From Mycobacterium parmense (GTDB lineage Bacteria; Actinomycetota; Actinomycetes; Mycobacteriales; Mycobacteriaceae), in contig NZ_AP022614.1 of assembly GCF_010730575.1 (NCBI RefSeq), forward strand, positions 930,001 to 994,000: 64,000 nucleotides of DNA, in the 5' to 3' direction. This document shows positions 46,649-55,236 of this stretch, one piece after another (the first letter of the stretch is position 1; every line of letters begins with the position of its first letter). The position numbers were made by a program, and so were the translations under genes. The notes beneath the pieces are model-generated. The model did no database searches, was not told where the DNA came from, and saw nothing but the letters and a program-made list of their open reading frames with translations.

Positions 46649-47776
46649 TTGAGGCTTGATTCTAGGTACCCGATTGCGCGTGGGATCACACGGAAAGTCG
46701 TCGGGGCACTGGCGGGCTTCACTATGTTGTCGGGCGCACTGGCCGCGAACGTCTCGGCCGACCCGGCGCAGGACGCCCTCGCGAAACTCAACCAGCTCTC
46801 GCGGCAGGCCGAGCAGACCACCGAGGCCATGCACACCGCGGAGCTCGACCTCAACGACAAGCTGGCCGCCCAGAACGCGGCGGACAAGAAGCACGCCGAC
46901 GACCAGGCCGCCGTCGACGCGGCGAAGGCCCGGCTGGCCTCCTTCCAGGGTGCGGTCAACAAACTCGCCGCCGCGACCTACATGGGCGGCAGCGTCGACG
47001 GCATGGAAGCCATCCTGACGGTGGGCTCGCCGCAGGGCCTGATCGACAAGCTGGCCGTGCAGCGGTTGATGGCGACCCAGATGCGGACCCAGATGGCGAG
47101 CTTCCGCTTCGCCGGTCAGCAGGCCGCCAAGGCCGAACAGGAGTCGGCGAAGTCGGCGGCCGAGGCCAAGAGCGCCGCCGAACAGGCCGCCGCCGTCCGC
47201 GCGAGCCTGCAGTCCAAGCAGAGCCAGTTGCAGGTGCAGATCGCGGTCGTCAAGTCGCAGTACGTCTCCCTGACCGCCGAACAGCGCGACGCGCTGGCCA
47301 ACGCGGCGCCCGCCCCGGGACCGGGGGGGCCCGCGCCCGACGCGGCGCCCCCGGGCAACCCGCCCGGCGGCGAGCCCGCACCGGGCCAGGCCCCGCCGCC
47401 CGGTGGATTCGGCGCGCCTCCCGGCGGCGGCGACCGGGCCACCGTCGTGCAGGCCGCGCTCACCCAGGTCGGTTCCTCCTACGTGTGGGGCGGGGCGGCG
47501 CCCGGCGGGTTCGACTGCTCCGGGCTGGTGATGTGGGCCTTCCAGCAGGCGGGCATCTCGCTGCCGCACTCCAGCCAGGCGCTGGCCCGCGGCGGCCAGC
47601 CGGTGGCCCTGTCGGACCTGCAGCCCGGTGACGTGCTCACCTTCTACTCCGACGCATCGCACACCGGCATCTATGTCGGTGACGGCATGATGATCCACTC
47701 CTCGACCTACGGCGTGCCGGTGCGGGTGGTGCCGATGAACGCCGGGGGCCCGATCTACGACGCCCGCCGTTACTAG
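46649..47776 (+). CDS. Secreted NlpC/P60 peptidoglycan endopeptidase with coiled-coil N-terminus (Rv2190c-like)
   Basis: A 375-residue secreted hydrolase of the RipA/RipC type, expected to cut peptide stems of peptidoglycan. The signal peptide is VGALAGFTMLSGALAANVSA. Residues about 40-220 are a long Ala/Lys/Gln coiled coil (LAKLNQLSRQAEQTTEAMHTAELDLN) that in relatives mediates autoinhibition or FtsEX activation. A Pro/Gly linker follows. The NlpC/P60 domain has the catalytic Cys in GGFDCSGLVMWAF, His in DASHTGIYVG and the third polar residue in MIHSST. TTG 46649 is preferred because AAGGA lies 8 bp before it and homologues begin at the following RLD. An ATG at 46640 is also in frame. Confidence 0.92.
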   Translation: MRLDSRYPIARGITRKVVGALAGFTMLSGALAANVSADPAQDALAKLNQLSRQAEQTTEAMHTAELDLNDKLAAQNAADKKHADDQAAVDAAKARLASFQGAVNKLAAATYMGGSVDGMEAILTVGSPQGLIDKLAVQRLMATQMRTQMASFRFAGQQAAKAEQESAKSAAEAKSAAEQAAAVRASLQSKQSQLQVQIAVVKSQYVSLTAEQRDALANAAPAPGPGGPAPDAAPPGNPPGGEPAPGQAPPPGGFGAPPGGGDRATVVQAALTQVGSSYVWGGAAPGGFDCSGLVMWAFQQAGISLPHSSQALARGGQPVALSDLQPGDVLTFYSDASHTGIYVGDGMMIHSSTYGVPVRVVPMNAGGPIYDARRY

Positions 47777-47807
47777 ACCTGCGGGGGCGCGGCGCCGGCG
47801 GCTTTCG

Positions 47808-48656
47808 ATGCTGCTGGCCTGGGTTTTCGTCGTCGAGTTGGTGGTGGCGGCGGCCGTGCCGTTCGACGCGGCCCTCGACAGTCGGGTGAGGCCCGCGCAG
47901 CTCGTCACGCCCGCGCGCAGCCACCTCGGCGTCGCGACGAAGTCCCTGGTCGCCGGCGACCGCAAGGTCCGGCTATCCAGCCTCGGCGGTGTGGCCGGCG
48001 ACCGGCTGCTGGCCCGGGTGGCGTCGAACATCGGCGCCGCGATCGCCGCGGTGGAGACGTTCTGGGGTTCCGACTGGTCGCACGACATCTCGGTCGTCGC
48101 CGCGGAGACCGACGAGGAATTCCGCGCGGCCGCCGGCGGGGGACCTGCGTCGCAATGGGCCGGCATCGCGGCCGTGACGGTCGCCGACCGCCTCGACGTG
48201 GAGCGCCGCGTTGCGGTCGGCGAGCGGATCGTATTCGCGCCGGGCGCGGCCAACATGACCGAACGTGCGCTGCGAATAGTGTTGGCACACGAGCTTTTTC
48301 ACTACGCCGCGCGCGCCTATACCGCCCCGGACGCACCACGGTGGCTCACCGAGGGGGTCGCGGACTACGTGGGCCGGCCGGCGGCCCCGGTGCCCGCCGA
48401 CGCGCTGCCGGTGCCGTTGACGCTGCCCGCCGACGCCGACCTGGACGCAGCCGGCGCGCAGCGCTCGCTGGCCTACGACCGTGCCTGGTGGTTCGCCCGC
48501 TTCGTCGCGGACACCTACGGGCCGCCGAAACTGCGCGACCTGTACCTGGCCGGCTGCGGGGCCGGCCACGCCGACGTGCCCACCGCCGTACACGACGCCC
48601 TGGGCACCGACGCCGCCGGCGTGCTGGTGCGCTGGCACCAGTGGGCGACACGCTAG
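47808..48656 (+). CDS. Peptidase MA-like exported metalloprotease-type protein (Rv2189c-like)
   Basis: A 282-residue protein. It begins with a signal sequence or membrane anchor (MLLAWVFVVELVVAAAVPF). The central zinc-protease motif is LAHELFHYAARAY (HExxH), followed about 15 residues later by PRWLTEGVADYVG. The glutamate of that segment is the expected third zinc ligand, as in the peptidase MA family. A C-terminal AYDRAWWFARFVADTYGPPKLRDLY is also typical. The substrate is unknown. It is 31 bp downstream of the NlpC/P60 gene and 11 bp upstream of pimB, so an exported enzyme acting on the cell wall is plausible. Confidence 0.85.
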   Translation: MLLAWVFVVELVVAAAVPFDAALDSRVRPAQLVTPARSHLGVATKSLVAGDRKVRLSSLGGVAGDRLLARVASNIGAAIAAVETFWGSDWSHDISVVAAETDEEFRAAAGGGPASQWAGIAAVTVADRLDVERRVAVGERIVFAPGAANMTERALRIVLAHELFHYAARAYTAPDAPRWLTEGVADYVGRPAAPVPADALPVPLTLPADADLDAAGAQRSLAYDRAWWFARFVADTYGPPKLRDLYLAGCGAGHADVPTAVHDALGTDAAGVLVRWHQWATR

Positions 48657-48659
48657 CCT
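48654..48659 (+). promoter_or_regulatory. Possible -10 box (TAGCCT) of pimB
   Basis: TAGCCT overlaps the end of the preceding gene and stops 8 bp before the pimB GTG. That spacing would allow a leaderless transcript. Weak evidence alone. Confidence 0.3.
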
Positions 48660-48667
48660 GAGCCACT

Positions 48668-49801
48668 GTGAGCCGGGTCCTGCTGGTAACCAACGACTTT
48701 CCGCCCCGGCCCGGTGGCATCCAGTCGTATCTGGGGGAATTCGTCGCCCGGCTGGTTGACGCCGGGTCGCATTCGGTGCTGGTCTACGCGCCACAGTGGA
48801 AGGGTGCCGACGCATTCGACCGCGCGGCCGGCTATCCGGTGGTGCGCCATCCGGGGACGCTGATGCTGCCCGGGCGCGGGGTCGATGCCCGGATGCGCCG
48901 CCTGATCGCCGACCACGGCATCGACACCGTGTGGTTCGGCGCGGCCGCGCCGCTGGCGCTGCTGGCCCGGCGGGCCCGCGACGCCGGGGCGACGCGGGTG
49001 CTGGCCAGCACGCACGGCCACGAGGTGGGCTGGTCGATGCTTCCGGTCGCGCGCTCGGTGCTGCGCCGCATCGGCGAGGACACCGACGTCGTCACCTTCG
49101 TCAGCCGCTACACGCGCTCCCGGGTCGCGCCGGCCTTCGGGCCCAAGGCGTCGCTGGAGTACCTGCCGCCCGGCGTGGACGCCGACCGCTTCCGGCCCGA
49201 CCCGGCCGCCCGGGCCGAGTTGCGGGCCCGCTACGGCCTGGGCGAGCGGCCGACGGTGGTGTGCCTGTCTCGGCTGGTGCCCCGCAAGGGGCAGGACATG
49301 CTGATCAAGGCGTTGCCGTCGATCCGGCGGCGGGCCCACGGCGCCGCGCTGGTGGTCGTCGGCGGCGGCCCCTACCTCGACACGCTGCGCAAGCTGGCCC
49401 GGGAGTGCGGGGTGGCCGATCACGTGAAGTTCACCGGCGGCGTGCCGGCCGCCGAACTGCCGGCCCACCACGCACTGGCCGACGTCTTCGCGATGCCGTG
49501 CCGAACCCGCGGCGCGGGCATGGACGTCGAGGGGCTGGGCATCGTCTTCCTCGAGGCCTCGGCGACGGGGGTGCCGGTGGTCGCCGGCCGGTCCGGGGGA
49601 GCGCCGGAAGCGGTGCGGCACAACAAGACCGGATTGGTGGTCGACGGCCGGTCGGTCGACGGGATCGCCGACGGCGTCGCCGGGCTGCTCATCGATCGCG
49701 ACAAGGCCGCGGCGATGGGCGCGTGTGGCCGCGAGTGGGTGGTGTCCCAGTGGCGCTGGGAGACACTGGCGCAGCGGCTCGCCGGTCTGCTCGACGGCTA
49801 G
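48668..49801 (+). CDS. pimB: GDP-mannose-dependent alpha-mannosyltransferase PimB'
   Basis: Adds the second mannose to phosphatidylinositol monomannoside on the cytoplasmic face of the membrane, an early step to PIM, LM and LAM. The 377 residues form a GT-B enzyme of family GT4: N-terminal RVLLVTNDFPPRPGGIQSYLGEF, the central STHGHEVGWSMLP, VCLSRLVPRKGQDMLIKAL, and the GDP-mannose site CRTRGAGMDVEGLGIVFLEASATGVPVVAG. The start is GTG. It is a close match to the Rv2188c sequence I remember. It converges on fadD15, with a hairpin between them. Confidence 0.96.
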   Translation: MSRVLLVTNDFPPRPGGIQSYLGEFVARLVDAGSHSVLVYAPQWKGADAFDRAAGYPVVRHPGTLMLPGRGVDARMRRLIADHGIDTVWFGAAAPLALLARRARDAGATRVLASTHGHEVGWSMLPVARSVLRRIGEDTDVVTFVSRYTRSRVAPAFGPKASLEYLPPGVDADRFRPDPAARAELRARYGLGERPTVVCLSRLVPRKGQDMLIKALPSIRRRAHGAALVVVGGGPYLDTLRKLARECGVADHVKFTGGVPAAELPAHHALADVFAMPCRTRGAGMDVEGLGIVFLEASATGVPVVAGRSGGAPEAVRHNKTGLVVDGRSVDGIADGVAGLLIDRDKAAAMGACGREWVVSQWRWETLAQRLAGLLDG

Positions 49802-49806
49802 TTCGT

Positions 49807-49840
49807 CGGCTCGCGTGACGTTGGCTTCACACGGGAGCCG
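49807..49840. terminator. Hairpin between convergent pimB and fadD15
   Basis: The outer stem CGGCTC/GAGCCG encloses an inner GTGA/TCAC stem. It lies between the two stop codons and could end both transcripts. No T-run is present on either strand. Confidence 0.45.
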
Positions 49841-49876
49841 AGCGACACCACCCGCACGCTCGGGCCCCGCGCGCCC

Positions 49877-51679
49877 CTAGTCCTTCTCGTAGATCGCGTC
49901 GATGTCAGAGGCGAACTTCTCGGCCACCACGTTGCGCTTGACCTTCATCGTCGGGGTCAATTCGCCGGTGTCCTCGGTGAAGTCGACCGGCAGGATGCGG
50001 AACTTGCGAATCGACTCCGCATGCGACACAGCCAGATTCGCGTGCTTGACGGCGGCGTCCACCTCGGCGACCAGGTCGGGATCGGTGGCCAGATCACCCA
50101 CCGACGCCCCGGACGACTTCTGGTTGCGCTGCTTCCAGCCGTCGAACGCCTCGGGGTCGATGGTGATCAGCGCGCCGATGAACGGCTTGTTGTCGCCGAC
50201 CACCATCGCCTGGCTGATCAGCGGGTGCGCCCGCAACTGGTCTTCGAGCACGGCCGGGGCGACGTTCTTCCCGCCGGCGGTGACGATGATCTCCTTCTTG
50301 CGGCCGGTGATCTTCAGGAAGCCGTCCTCGTCGACGGCGCCGAGGTCGCCCGTCTTGAACCAGCCCTCGGCGAAGGCGTCCTCCGTGGCCTGCTCGTTGC
50401 GCCAGTAGCCGCTGAACACCACACCGCCGCGCACCAACAGCTCGCCGTCCTCGGCGATCCGAAGACTGTTGCCCGGCACCAGCGTTCCGACGGTGCCGAT
50501 CTTGACGTTGCCGACCTGGTTCACCGTGATGGCCGCGCTGGTCTCGGTCAGGCCGTAGCCCTCGTGGATGGTGAGGCCCACGCCGCGGTAGAAGTGGCCC
50601 AGGCGTGCGCCCAGCGGCGCCCCGCCGGAAACGGACGCATGGCAGTCGCCGCCCAGCGCCGCGCGCAGCTTGTGGTACACCAGCCGGTCGAACAGCGCGT
50701 GCTTGGCCCGCAGGATCGGACCCGGCCGGCCGCCGTCGTGGGCGCGGCTCCAGTCGACCGCGGTCTGCGCGGCGATCGCGAAGATCCGGCCCTTGCCGTC
50801 GTTGGCAGCGTTCTGCTCGGCGGTGTTGTACACCTTCTCGAACACCCGCGGCACCGAGACCACCACCGTCGGCTTGAACACCGCGAACAACGGCAGCAGG
50901 TTCTTGACGTCGCTGGTGAACCCGACGGTTACCTTGTTGGTGAACGCCGCCAGGGTCAGTGACCGGGCCAGCACGTGGGCCAGCGGCAGGAAGATCAGCA
51001 GCCGCTGCCCCTCGTCGAGCAGCGTCGGGAGGCACTCCTTGGTTCCCCGGATCTCGTACAACAGGTTCGAGTGGGTGAGCTGGCAGCCCTTCGGTCGCCC
51101 GGTGGTGCCCGAGGTGTAGATCAGGGTCGCGGGGTCGTCGGCGCGCAGTGCCTCCAGCCGGGCGGTCAGCTCGGTCGCGTCGACCGAGGCGCCGGCCTCG
51201 CTGAGCTGGTCGACCGCCTTGGGGCCCGAACCGTTGATGTGCAGCACACGGCGCAGCGCCGGCAGTTCGGCGGTGAGCTCGGTGACCATGGCGGCGTGGG
51301 CGTCGGTCTCGGCGAACGCCAGCACGGCCTCCGAATTCTGCAGCACCCAACGGACCTGCTCGGCCGACGACGTCTCGTAGATCGGCACCGTCACCGCGCC
51401 GACGGACAGGATCGCGAGGTCCAGGATGGCCCACTCGTAGCAGGTCGCGGAGAAGATGCACACCCGGTCACCGGCCTGCACCCCCTGGGCGATCAACCCG
51501 AGCGCCGCCGCGCGGATCTGGCTCGCCGCCTCGGCGCACGTGACGTCGATCCATTCGCCGTTGACCTGACGGCGGTAGATGACGAAGCCCGGATCCTCGC
51601 GCTCGTGCTCGAAGACCACCGCCGCCACGTTGTCGTGCTCGCCGACGGTGAAGCGGGCGGGGACACTGTACTCACGCAC
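49877..51679 (-). CDS. fadD15: Long-chain fatty-acid-CoA ligase
   Basis: Activates long-chain fatty acids to acyl-CoA via acyl-AMP. From the GTG giving [10 protein letters not shown] the protein has 600 residues, the M. tuberculosis length; an ATG five codons earlier is possible. Adenylate-forming motifs are visible: the phosphate loop [29 protein letters not shown], the ATP-binding [26 protein letters not shown], and a late lysine in [10 protein letters not shown]. It is divergent from the SRPBCC-ATPase-acyltransferase operon and may feed it with acyl-CoA; that link is inference. Confidence 0.95.
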   Translation of the reverse strand: MREYSVPARFTVGEHDNVAAVVFEHEREDPGFVIYRRQVNGEWIDVTCAEAASQIRAAALGLIAQGVQAGDRVCIFSATCYEWAILDLAILSVGAVTVPIYETSSAEQVRWVLQNSEAVLAFAETDAHAAMVTELTAELPALRRVLHINGSGPKAVDQLSEAGASVDATELTARLEALRADDPATLIYTSGTTGRPKGCQLTHSNLLYEIRGTKECLPTLLDEGQRLLIFLPLAHVLARSLTLAAFTNKVTVGFTSDVKNLLPLFAVFKPTVVVSVPRVFEKVYNTAEQNAANDGKGRIFAIAAQTAVDWSRAHDGGRPGPILRAKHALFDRLVYHKLRAALGGDCHASVSGGAPLGARLGHFYRGVGLTIHEGYGLTETSAAITVNQVGNVKIGTVGTLVPGNSLRIAEDGELLVRGGVVFSGYWRNEQATEDAFAEGWFKTGDLGAVDEDGFLKITGRKKEIIVTAGGKNVAPAVLEDQLRAHPLISQAMVVGDNKPFIGALITIDPEAFDGWKQRNQKSSGASVGDLATDPDLVAEVDAAVKHANLAVSHAESIRKFRILPVDFTEDTGELTPTMKVKRNVVAEKFASDIDAIYEKD

Positions 51680-51801
51680 TTTCGCTGACCTCATTCGACT
51701 CGATGACGTTTCCGGGGAGCCGGCTCGCTCAGGTCAAGCCTAATCCGCGCATTCGCCGGCACGGTCCCGTTGGCCCGCCCCGCGCCCGGCGAGGGAGCCC
51801 T

Positions 51802-52209
51802 ATGTGTGAAGCTGTGCTCGTGAACAGCATCCAGATCGCCGATCAGACGTACGTCGCGGCCGACGGCGCACGCGTCGGCGCCGCGGTCGCGGACCGCGCG
51901 AGCTGGCGCCGGTGGTGGCCTGATCTGCGCCTCGAGGTCGTCGAGGACCGCGGCGAGAAAGGAATCCGCTGGGCGGTCACCGGCGCGCTGACCGGCACCA
52001 TGGAGGTGTGGCTGGAGCCTTCGCTGGACGGCGTGGTGCTGCACTACTTCCTGCACGCCGAACCGACCGGAATGGCGGCGTGGCAGCTGGCCAAGCTGAA
52101 TCTGGCGAAGATGACGCACCGCCGTCGGGTGGCGGGAAAGAATATGGCCTTCGAGGTCAAGACGACGCTGGAACGGCTCCGTCCGGTCGGGGTTTCTCCG
52201 GTAGGTTAG
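51802..52209 (+). CDS. SRPBCC-like polyketide cyclase fold protein (Rv2186c-like)
   Basis: A 135-residue protein with a START-like fold: IQIADQTYVAADGARVGAAVADRASWRRWWPDLRLEVVEDRGEKGIRWAV, then GTMEVWLEPSLDGVVLHYFLHA and a basic C-terminal helix (AKMTHRRRVAGKNMAFEVKTTLERL). The ATG at 51802 has GAGGGAG at the right distance. A GTG at 51820 would give 129 residues, the length I recall for Rv2186c. The fold suggests lipid or hydrophobic ligand binding. It is the first of five genes in one direction and is divergent from fadD15. Confidence 0.85.
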   Translation: MCEAVLVNSIQIADQTYVAADGARVGAAVADRASWRRWWPDLRLEVVEDRGEKGIRWAVTGALTGTMEVWLEPSLDGVVLHYFLHAEPTGMAAWQLAKLNLAKMTHRRRVAGKNMAFEVKTTLERLRPVGVSPVG

Positions 52210-52307
52210 CCGGGTCGGGTCCGCGCGCGAGTACCGTTTGCGACCGGAGGTCCGGGGCGATCCTGCGGGCGCGTCGACCCGCTTGCGGGAGAGAGGGCAG
52301 CAGCCAG

Positions 52308-52745
52308 GTGGCGGAGAAGACGACGCAAACCATCTACATCGAGGCCGACCCGGGCGTGATCATGCAGGTGATCGCCGACATCGATTCCTATCCGAAGTGG
52401 ATCTCGGAATACAAGGAAGCCGAAGTGCAGGAGAAGGACGCCGACGGCTACCCGAAAACCGCGCGACTGGTCCTGGACGCCGCGGTCATCAAGGACACCA
52501 TGGTCATGGCCTACACGTGGCCCAAAGACCGGCGATCGGTGAGCTGGACACTGGTCTCCAGTTCGCTGCTGCGCGCCCTGGAAGGCTCATACCGCTTGGC
52601 GCCCAAGGGTTCTGGCACCGAGGTGACCTACGAGCTCTCGGTCGACCTCGCGGTCCCCATGATCGGCCTGCTCAAGCGCAAGGCCGAGCGCCGGTTGACC
52701 GACACGGCGTTGAAGGATCTCAAGAAACGAGTCGAGGCTGAGTGA
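52308..52745 (+). CDS. SRPBCC (CoxG/START-like) protein (Rv2185c-like)
   Basis: A 145-residue protein: TTQTIYIEADPGVIMQVIADIDSYPKWISEYKEAEVQEKDADGYPKTARLVLDAAVIKDTM, then SSSLLRALEGSYRLAPKGSGTEVTYELSVDL and a C-terminal amphipathic helix (IGLLKRKAERRLTDTALKDLKKRVEAE). This is the polyketide-cyclase/START pattern. The start is GTG with GGGCAGCAGCCAGG upstream. It is the second lipid-binding-fold protein of this operon. Its 3' end overlaps the probable start region of the ATPase gene. Confidence 0.9.
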   Translation: MAEKTTQTIYIEADPGVIMQVIADIDSYPKWISEYKEAEVQEKDADGYPKTARLVLDAAVIKDTMVMAYTWPKDRRSVSWTLVSSSLLRALEGSYRLAPKGSGTEVTYELSVDLAVPMIGLLKRKAERRLTDTALKDLKKRVEAE

Positions 52746-54021
52746 GTCCGCTGAATTCCGGGCTCCCGTCCCGGCCCGGATCAGTCTTTTCGTCGGCAAG
52801 GGCGGGGTAGGAAAATCCACCCTGGCCGCCGCCACCGCGGTCGGTGACGCAAGCGCGGGCCGGCGGGTGCTGCTGGTCTCCACCGACCAGGCGCACTCGC
52901 TCGGTGACGTGCTGGCCGTTGCGGTCCCGCCCAACGGACGCGGCGAGCCGGTGCGGGTGCTCGCCGACCTCGACACCGGGCAGGCCGAGGCGGGCGGCGG
53001 TTTCCTCGACGCCCTGGCGCTGGACACGCTGGCCCTGCTGGAGGCGCGGTGGCGCGGTGTGGTCGACACCCTGGACCGGCGGTTCCCCGACTCCGAGCTG
53101 AGCACCATTGCCCCCGAGGAGCTTTCAGCGCTGCCCGGCATCCAGGAGGTGCTCGGCCTGCACGCCGTCGGCGAACTCGCCGCCTCCGGGCGATGGGACC
53201 GTATCGTCGTCGACTGCGCCTCGACCGCGGACGCGTTGCGCATGCTGACGCTGCCCGCCACCTTCGCGCTCTACGTCGAACGCGCGTGGCCGCGCCATCG
53301 GCGGTTGACCCTCGCCGCCGACGACCCCCGGTCGGCGGCGGTCGTGGAACTCCTCGAGCGGATCAGCGCCAGCGTCGATCGGCTCTCCGCGCTGCTGACC
53401 AACGGCGAGCTGGTCGGCGCCCACCTGGTGTTGACCGCCGAGCGGGTGGTCGCCGCCGAAGCGATGCGGACGCTGGGATCGTTGGCGCTGATGGGGGTGC
53501 GCGTCGAGGAGCTGATCGTCAACCAGGTGCTGGTGAAAGACGATTCCTACGAATACCGCAACCTGCCGGACCACCCGGCCTTCTCTTGGTACGCCGAACG
53601 CATCGGGGAGCAGCAGGCCGTCCTCGACGAGCTCGACTCCGCCATCGGTGAGGTGGCGCTGGTCCTGACTCCGCACCTGTCCGGCGAGCCGATCGGCCCG
53701 AAGGCGCTGGGGGCGCTGCTCGACAGCGCCCGGCGGCGCGGTGGGACGGCGCCGCCGGGACCGCTGCGGCCGGTGGTGGACCTGGAATCCGGGTCGGGAC
53801 TTGGGTCGACATACCGGATGCGGCTAGCGTTGCCCCAGCTCGATCATTCGGCGCTGACGCTGGGACGCGTGGACGACGACCTGATCATCAGCGCCGGCGG
53901 GTTGCGGCGCAGGGTCCGGCTGGCGTCCGTGCTGCGACGGTGCACGGTCCTGGACGCGCATCTGCGGGGCAGCGAGCTGACGGTTCGATTCCGACCAGAC
54001 CCGGAGGTGTGGCCCAGATGA
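52738..54021 (+). CDS. ArsA/GET3-like P-loop ATPase (Rv2184c-like), start codon uncertain
   Basis: A protein of about 427 residues. The deviant Walker A motif FVGKGGVGKSTLAAATAV lies at about residues 20-35, as in ArsA/GET3/ParA ATPases, and VLLVSTDQAHSLGDVL is the switch region. Hydrophobic Walker B-like WDRIVVDCAS follows, and the LIVNQVLV segment is the usual nucleotide-base region. Most of the rest is helical. The frame has no ATG, GTG or TTG before the P-loop after the in-frame stop at 52711. The only near-cognate candidate is CTG at 52738, which overlaps the upstream stop. A GTG at 52867 would remove the P-loop. A frameshift after GTG 52742 is the alternative. The gene ends by overlapping the next ATG (ATGA). 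Confidence 0.85.
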   Translation: MSESAEFRAPVPARISLFVGKGGVGKSTLAAATAVGDASAGRRVLLVSTDQAHSLGDVLAVAVPPNGRGEPVRVLADLDTGQAEAGGGFLDALALDTLALLEARWRGVVDTLDRRFPDSELSTIAPEELSALPGIQEVLGLHAVGELAASGRWDRIVVDCASTADALRMLTLPATFALYVERAWPRHRRLTLAADDPRSAAVVELLERISASVDRLSALLTNGELVGAHLVLTAERVVAAEAMRTLGSLALMGVRVEELIVNQVLVKDDSYEYRNLPDHPAFSWYAERIGEQQAVLDELDSAIGEVALVLTPHLSGEPIGPKALGALLDSARRRGGTAPPGPLRPVVDLESGSGLGSTYRMRLALPQLDHSALTLGRVDDDLIISAGGLRRRVRLASVLRRCTVLDAHLRGSELTVRFRPDPEVWPR

Positions 54022-54425
54022 GCGGGGCTCACCCCGAAATCGGTCCGGAACTGCGCAGGCTCGCCCAGGCCATCCTGGACGGGATCGACCCCGCGGTGCG
54101 CACGGCCGCCGCGCTGACCGCCGGCGCGGGAGTGGGCACCGGCAAATGCCAGCAGGTGTGGTGCCCGGTGTGTGCGCTGGCCGCGCTGGCGACCGGCGAC
54201 CAGCACCCGCTGCTCACCGTCGTGGCCGACCACAGCATCGCGTTGCTGGAGGTGATCCGGGCCATCGTCGACGACCTCGACCGGTCGTCGACCGCGACGC
54301 CGGAACCGCCGCCCGACGGGCCGCCGGGCGGCCGCCCCGGGGCGGAGCCGGACGCCGGTGCGGGCGTCCAAGACCGCGGCCCGAGATCCCGGTATCAGTC
54401 CATCCCCGTCACGGTCGAGGAGTGA
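54018..54425 (+). CDS. Conserved actinobacterial protein with CPVC motif (Rv2183c-like)
   Basis: A 135-residue protein. The first 85 residues are helical and contain KCQQVWCPVCALAAL, a Cys-x5-Cys-x2-Cys arrangement that could bind metal or form a redox centre. The C-terminal 45 residues are Pro/Gly/Ala-rich and probably disordered. The helix PLLTVVADHSIALLEVIRAIVDDLD follows the cysteines. It starts at an ATG overlapping the ATPase stop, so the two are translationally coupled and likely interact. The function is unknown. Confidence 0.85.
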   Translation: MSGAHPEIGPELRRLAQAILDGIDPAVRTAAALTAGAGVGTGKCQQVWCPVCALAALATGDQHPLLTVVADHSIALLEVIRAIVDDLDRSSTATPEPPPDGPPGGRPGAEPDAGAGVQDRGPRSRYQSIPVTVEE

Positions 54426-54510
54426 TTGGGGCGCGCCGAAGGTGGTCCCTGCCGTTACGGATAGGTACAGTTGGCGCAGGACACCGGCGGTGCGGGCGAG
54501 AGGGAGGGCC

Positions 54511-55236
54511 ATGTGGTACTGGCTATTCAAGTACGTTCTGCTGGGTCCGCTGCTCTACGTGATAGGCCGGCCGAAAATCGAAGGGCTGGAACACATCCCG
54601 AGCTCCGGACCGGCAATCCTGGCCAGTAATCACCTGGCGGTGATGGACAGCTTCTACCTTCCGTTGATGGTGCGTCGCCGGATCACCTTCCTGGCCAAGG
54701 CCGAATACTTCACGGGCACCGGTCTCAAAGGCTGGTTCCAGCGCTGGTTCTTCACCGCAGTCGGCCAGGTGCCGATCGACCGCACCGACGCCGACAGCGC
54801 GCAGGCCGCCCTGAGCACCGCCGACAGGCTGCTCAGCCAGGGCAAGCTGCTGGGCATGTACCCCGAAGGCACCCGCTCGCCGGACGGCCGGCTGTACAAG
54901 GGCAAGACCGGCCTGGCGCGGCTGGCCCTGCACACCGGGGTGCCGGTGATACCGGTGGCCATGATCGGGACCAACGTCGTCAACCCGCCCGGCACCAACA
55001 TGCTGCGGTTCGGGCGGATCACCATCCGCATCGGCGAGCCGATGGACTTCTCCCGCTTCGAAGGTCTGGCCGGTAACCGCTTCATCGAGCGGGCCGTCAC
55101 CGACGAGGTGATCTACGAGCTGATGGGGCTCTCGGGCCAGGAGTACGTCGACATCTACGCGGCCAGCGTGAAAGAACAGCGCGAGCAGGCCGCCGCCGCC
55201 GAAGCCGCCCGGATCCCCGAGACCGCGGCCGGTTAG
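54511..55236 (+). CDS. 1-acyl-sn-glycerol-3-phosphate acyltransferase (PlsC-like, Rv2182c)
   Basis: A 241-residue membrane-associated acyltransferase. The HX4D motif is [16 protein letters not shown], and the glycerol-phosphate-binding PEGTRSPDG is present, followed by [22 protein letters not shown]. The N-terminus has a hydrophobic stretch ([18 protein letters not shown]) for membrane attachment. Such enzymes make phosphatidic acid or acylate other glycerolipids. The ATG has AGGGAGGG upstream. It is last in the SRPBCC-SRPBCC-ATPase-CPVC-PlsC series. It overlaps the convergent mannosyltransferase gene by 4 bp at the stop codons. Confidence 0.93.
   Translation: MWYWLFKYVLLGPLLYVIGRPKIEGLEHIPSSGPAILASNHLAVMDSFYLPLMVRRRITFLAKAEYFTGTGLKGWFQRWFFTAVGQVPIDRTDADSAQAALSTADRLLSQGKLLGMYPEGTRSPDGRLYKGKTGLARLALHTGVPVIPVAMIGTNVVNPPGTNMLRFGRITIRIGEPMDFSRFEGLAGNRFIERAVTDEVIYELMGLSGQEYVDIYAASVKEQREQAAAAEAARIPETAAG

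Noticed and set aside
47116..47463. Pro/Gly-rich 115-residue frame opposite the NlpC/P60 linker
   Set aside because: It is the mirror of a Pro/Gly linker on the coding strand and has no independent support.
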